From NCBI RefSeq assembly GCF_026213295.1, contig NC_079414.1, forward strand, positions 11,348,362 through 11,412,361: a stretch of DNA of 64,000 nucleotides. The letters are read 5' to 3'. Below, one piece after another: positions 63,143 to 64,000 of the stretch (its first letter is position 1; every line of letters starts with the position of its first letter). Source of the stretch: Gadus chalcogrammus (taxonomy: Eukaryota; Chordata; Actinopteri; Gadiformes; Gadidae). The translations under genes and the position numbers were made by a program. Under the pieces are notes generated by a model. The model was not told the origin of the DNA. It saw only the letters and a program-made list of their open reading frames with translations, and did no database searches.

Positions 63143-64000
63143 AGATACTCGACACACGCCTCGATGCCTCGACGCAAAACGTAACATCACTACTATATCG
63201 TCGCTGTCCGATGAAACTCGCGTACATCCAAAACGGTTACTTTTCAGGAAATGAAAAAAACACCCTAATTTCAAAGCAGTTGAACATAGCGTTGTCATAC
63301 TTGGTACGTCATCTTTAAAGGTTGGGTATGCGATTTGCGAAACGCCAGCAGATTTTGAAAATACACAACTCAAATGGTCCTACCCCCTCTCCTTCAACGC
63401 TGACTCTGACTCCACCCAAGTACCTGGACGCGCAATCATGCACGAGCGCGAACAGAGATGCGCGAGAGCGAGCCAGGCTAGCGTAGGTTTTCGTTTAACA
63501 ACATGGCACTACATTCAGCTGTAAGTTGCACCCAGTACCGCGGGAAGTAGGGGTGCTGGGGTGCTGCAACACCCCCTGTCCGAGGCCCTGTCTTATCACA
63601 GAAAACGATCATTTCTAAAAACTCAGGCCAAGTGGAGATTTCTGAAAACGCCGGTTATGTGTTGTCGTGTCAACGGGGAGAAACGGGATTTTAGGTTCTG
63701 AAGCGTCACATTATGCACCAGGAAATGCTTAACGTCATGTGAGCGCCCGCTGTACCGTATTGGTCCGAATATAAACACAAACCCAATTGTAAGACGACCT
63801 ATATTTGGAAAAAAGATTTGAAGACCAGATCTTGTTTTTATGAATAAATAAATTGTATTCATTGAAATAATATACGAAAATAAAAAGGCATAGAATAAAA
63901 CACTGCATTGCCACTAAACAGTAGTGCAAATAGGCCGTACTGATGTGTACACCAAAGACTATTCCTGACACTCCTCTGCCCCGCTGTGTTCGCTCTGGCT
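63143..64000. other. Non-coding stretch with common fish repeat fragments
   Basis: AAAGGTTGGGTATGCGATTT (63318) and ACCGTATTGGTCCGAATATA (63754) with AAGACGACC resemble widespread fish MITE sequences, and GGGGTGCTGCAACACCCCC (63559-63577) is a short palindrome. I see no gene. Confidence 0.45.

Overview
The window looks like a repeat-rich teleost fish chromosome. The evidence is a compact vertebrate intron/exon gene with GT-AG introns, fish-type hAT and PIF/Harbinger DNA transposons, Rex1/CR1-like and L2 LINEs, a tRNA-derived SINE, a Ty3/gypsy element and a long (TG)n tract. I cannot name the species. Everything was read by eye; no alignment or database search was run.

Layout. 1-10775 is an array of roughly 0.8-1.1 kb repeat units. 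The units carry 11-bp inverted ends, are strung together through (ATT)n tracts, and each holds one or two CTCF-consensus-like motifs. From 10776 to 26852 lies transposon-dominated DNA: a hAT-type element with a perfect 8-bp target duplication (11783-13388), a long-inverted-end MITE (13904-14482), a second hAT-type element with a perfect 8-bp duplication and a LINE fragment inside it (15760-17704), and a third pair of hAT-like ends (18580-23921) enclosing a broken, LTR-less Ty3/gypsy gag-pol.

The main gene is at 26853-52261 (+): a giant secretory mucin. I can assemble 19 exons: a signal-peptide exon, very long Thr-rich exons (AGPTTTT-type repeats), and six SEA modules, each split by phase-compatible introns. 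All junctions stay in frame except for one single-base slip early in exon 2. Corrected for that slip, the product would be about 7,540 residues. It ends in a short hydrophobic tail with no cytoplasmic domain, which suggests a GPI anchor. All six SEA modules keep a Gly-Ser cleavage-type motif. Three SEA-plus-mucin units near the 3' end are recent tandem copies of about 1.67 kb, introns included, and exon 7 holds three in-frame copies of a 1.25 kb block.

From 52262 to 64000 the DNA is again mobile. A Harbinger element sits in the mucin 3' UTR with a CTG target duplication, and a poly(A) signal follows it. Then come a Harbinger N-terminal fragment with a nested MITE, a 5'-truncated L2 LINE on the minus strand, a second Harbinger relic with a CTG duplication, a SINE, and a 1.28 kb foldback element with about 27 GATATC palindromes between perfectly flanked 65-bp inverted ends. 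I see no other convincing host gene.
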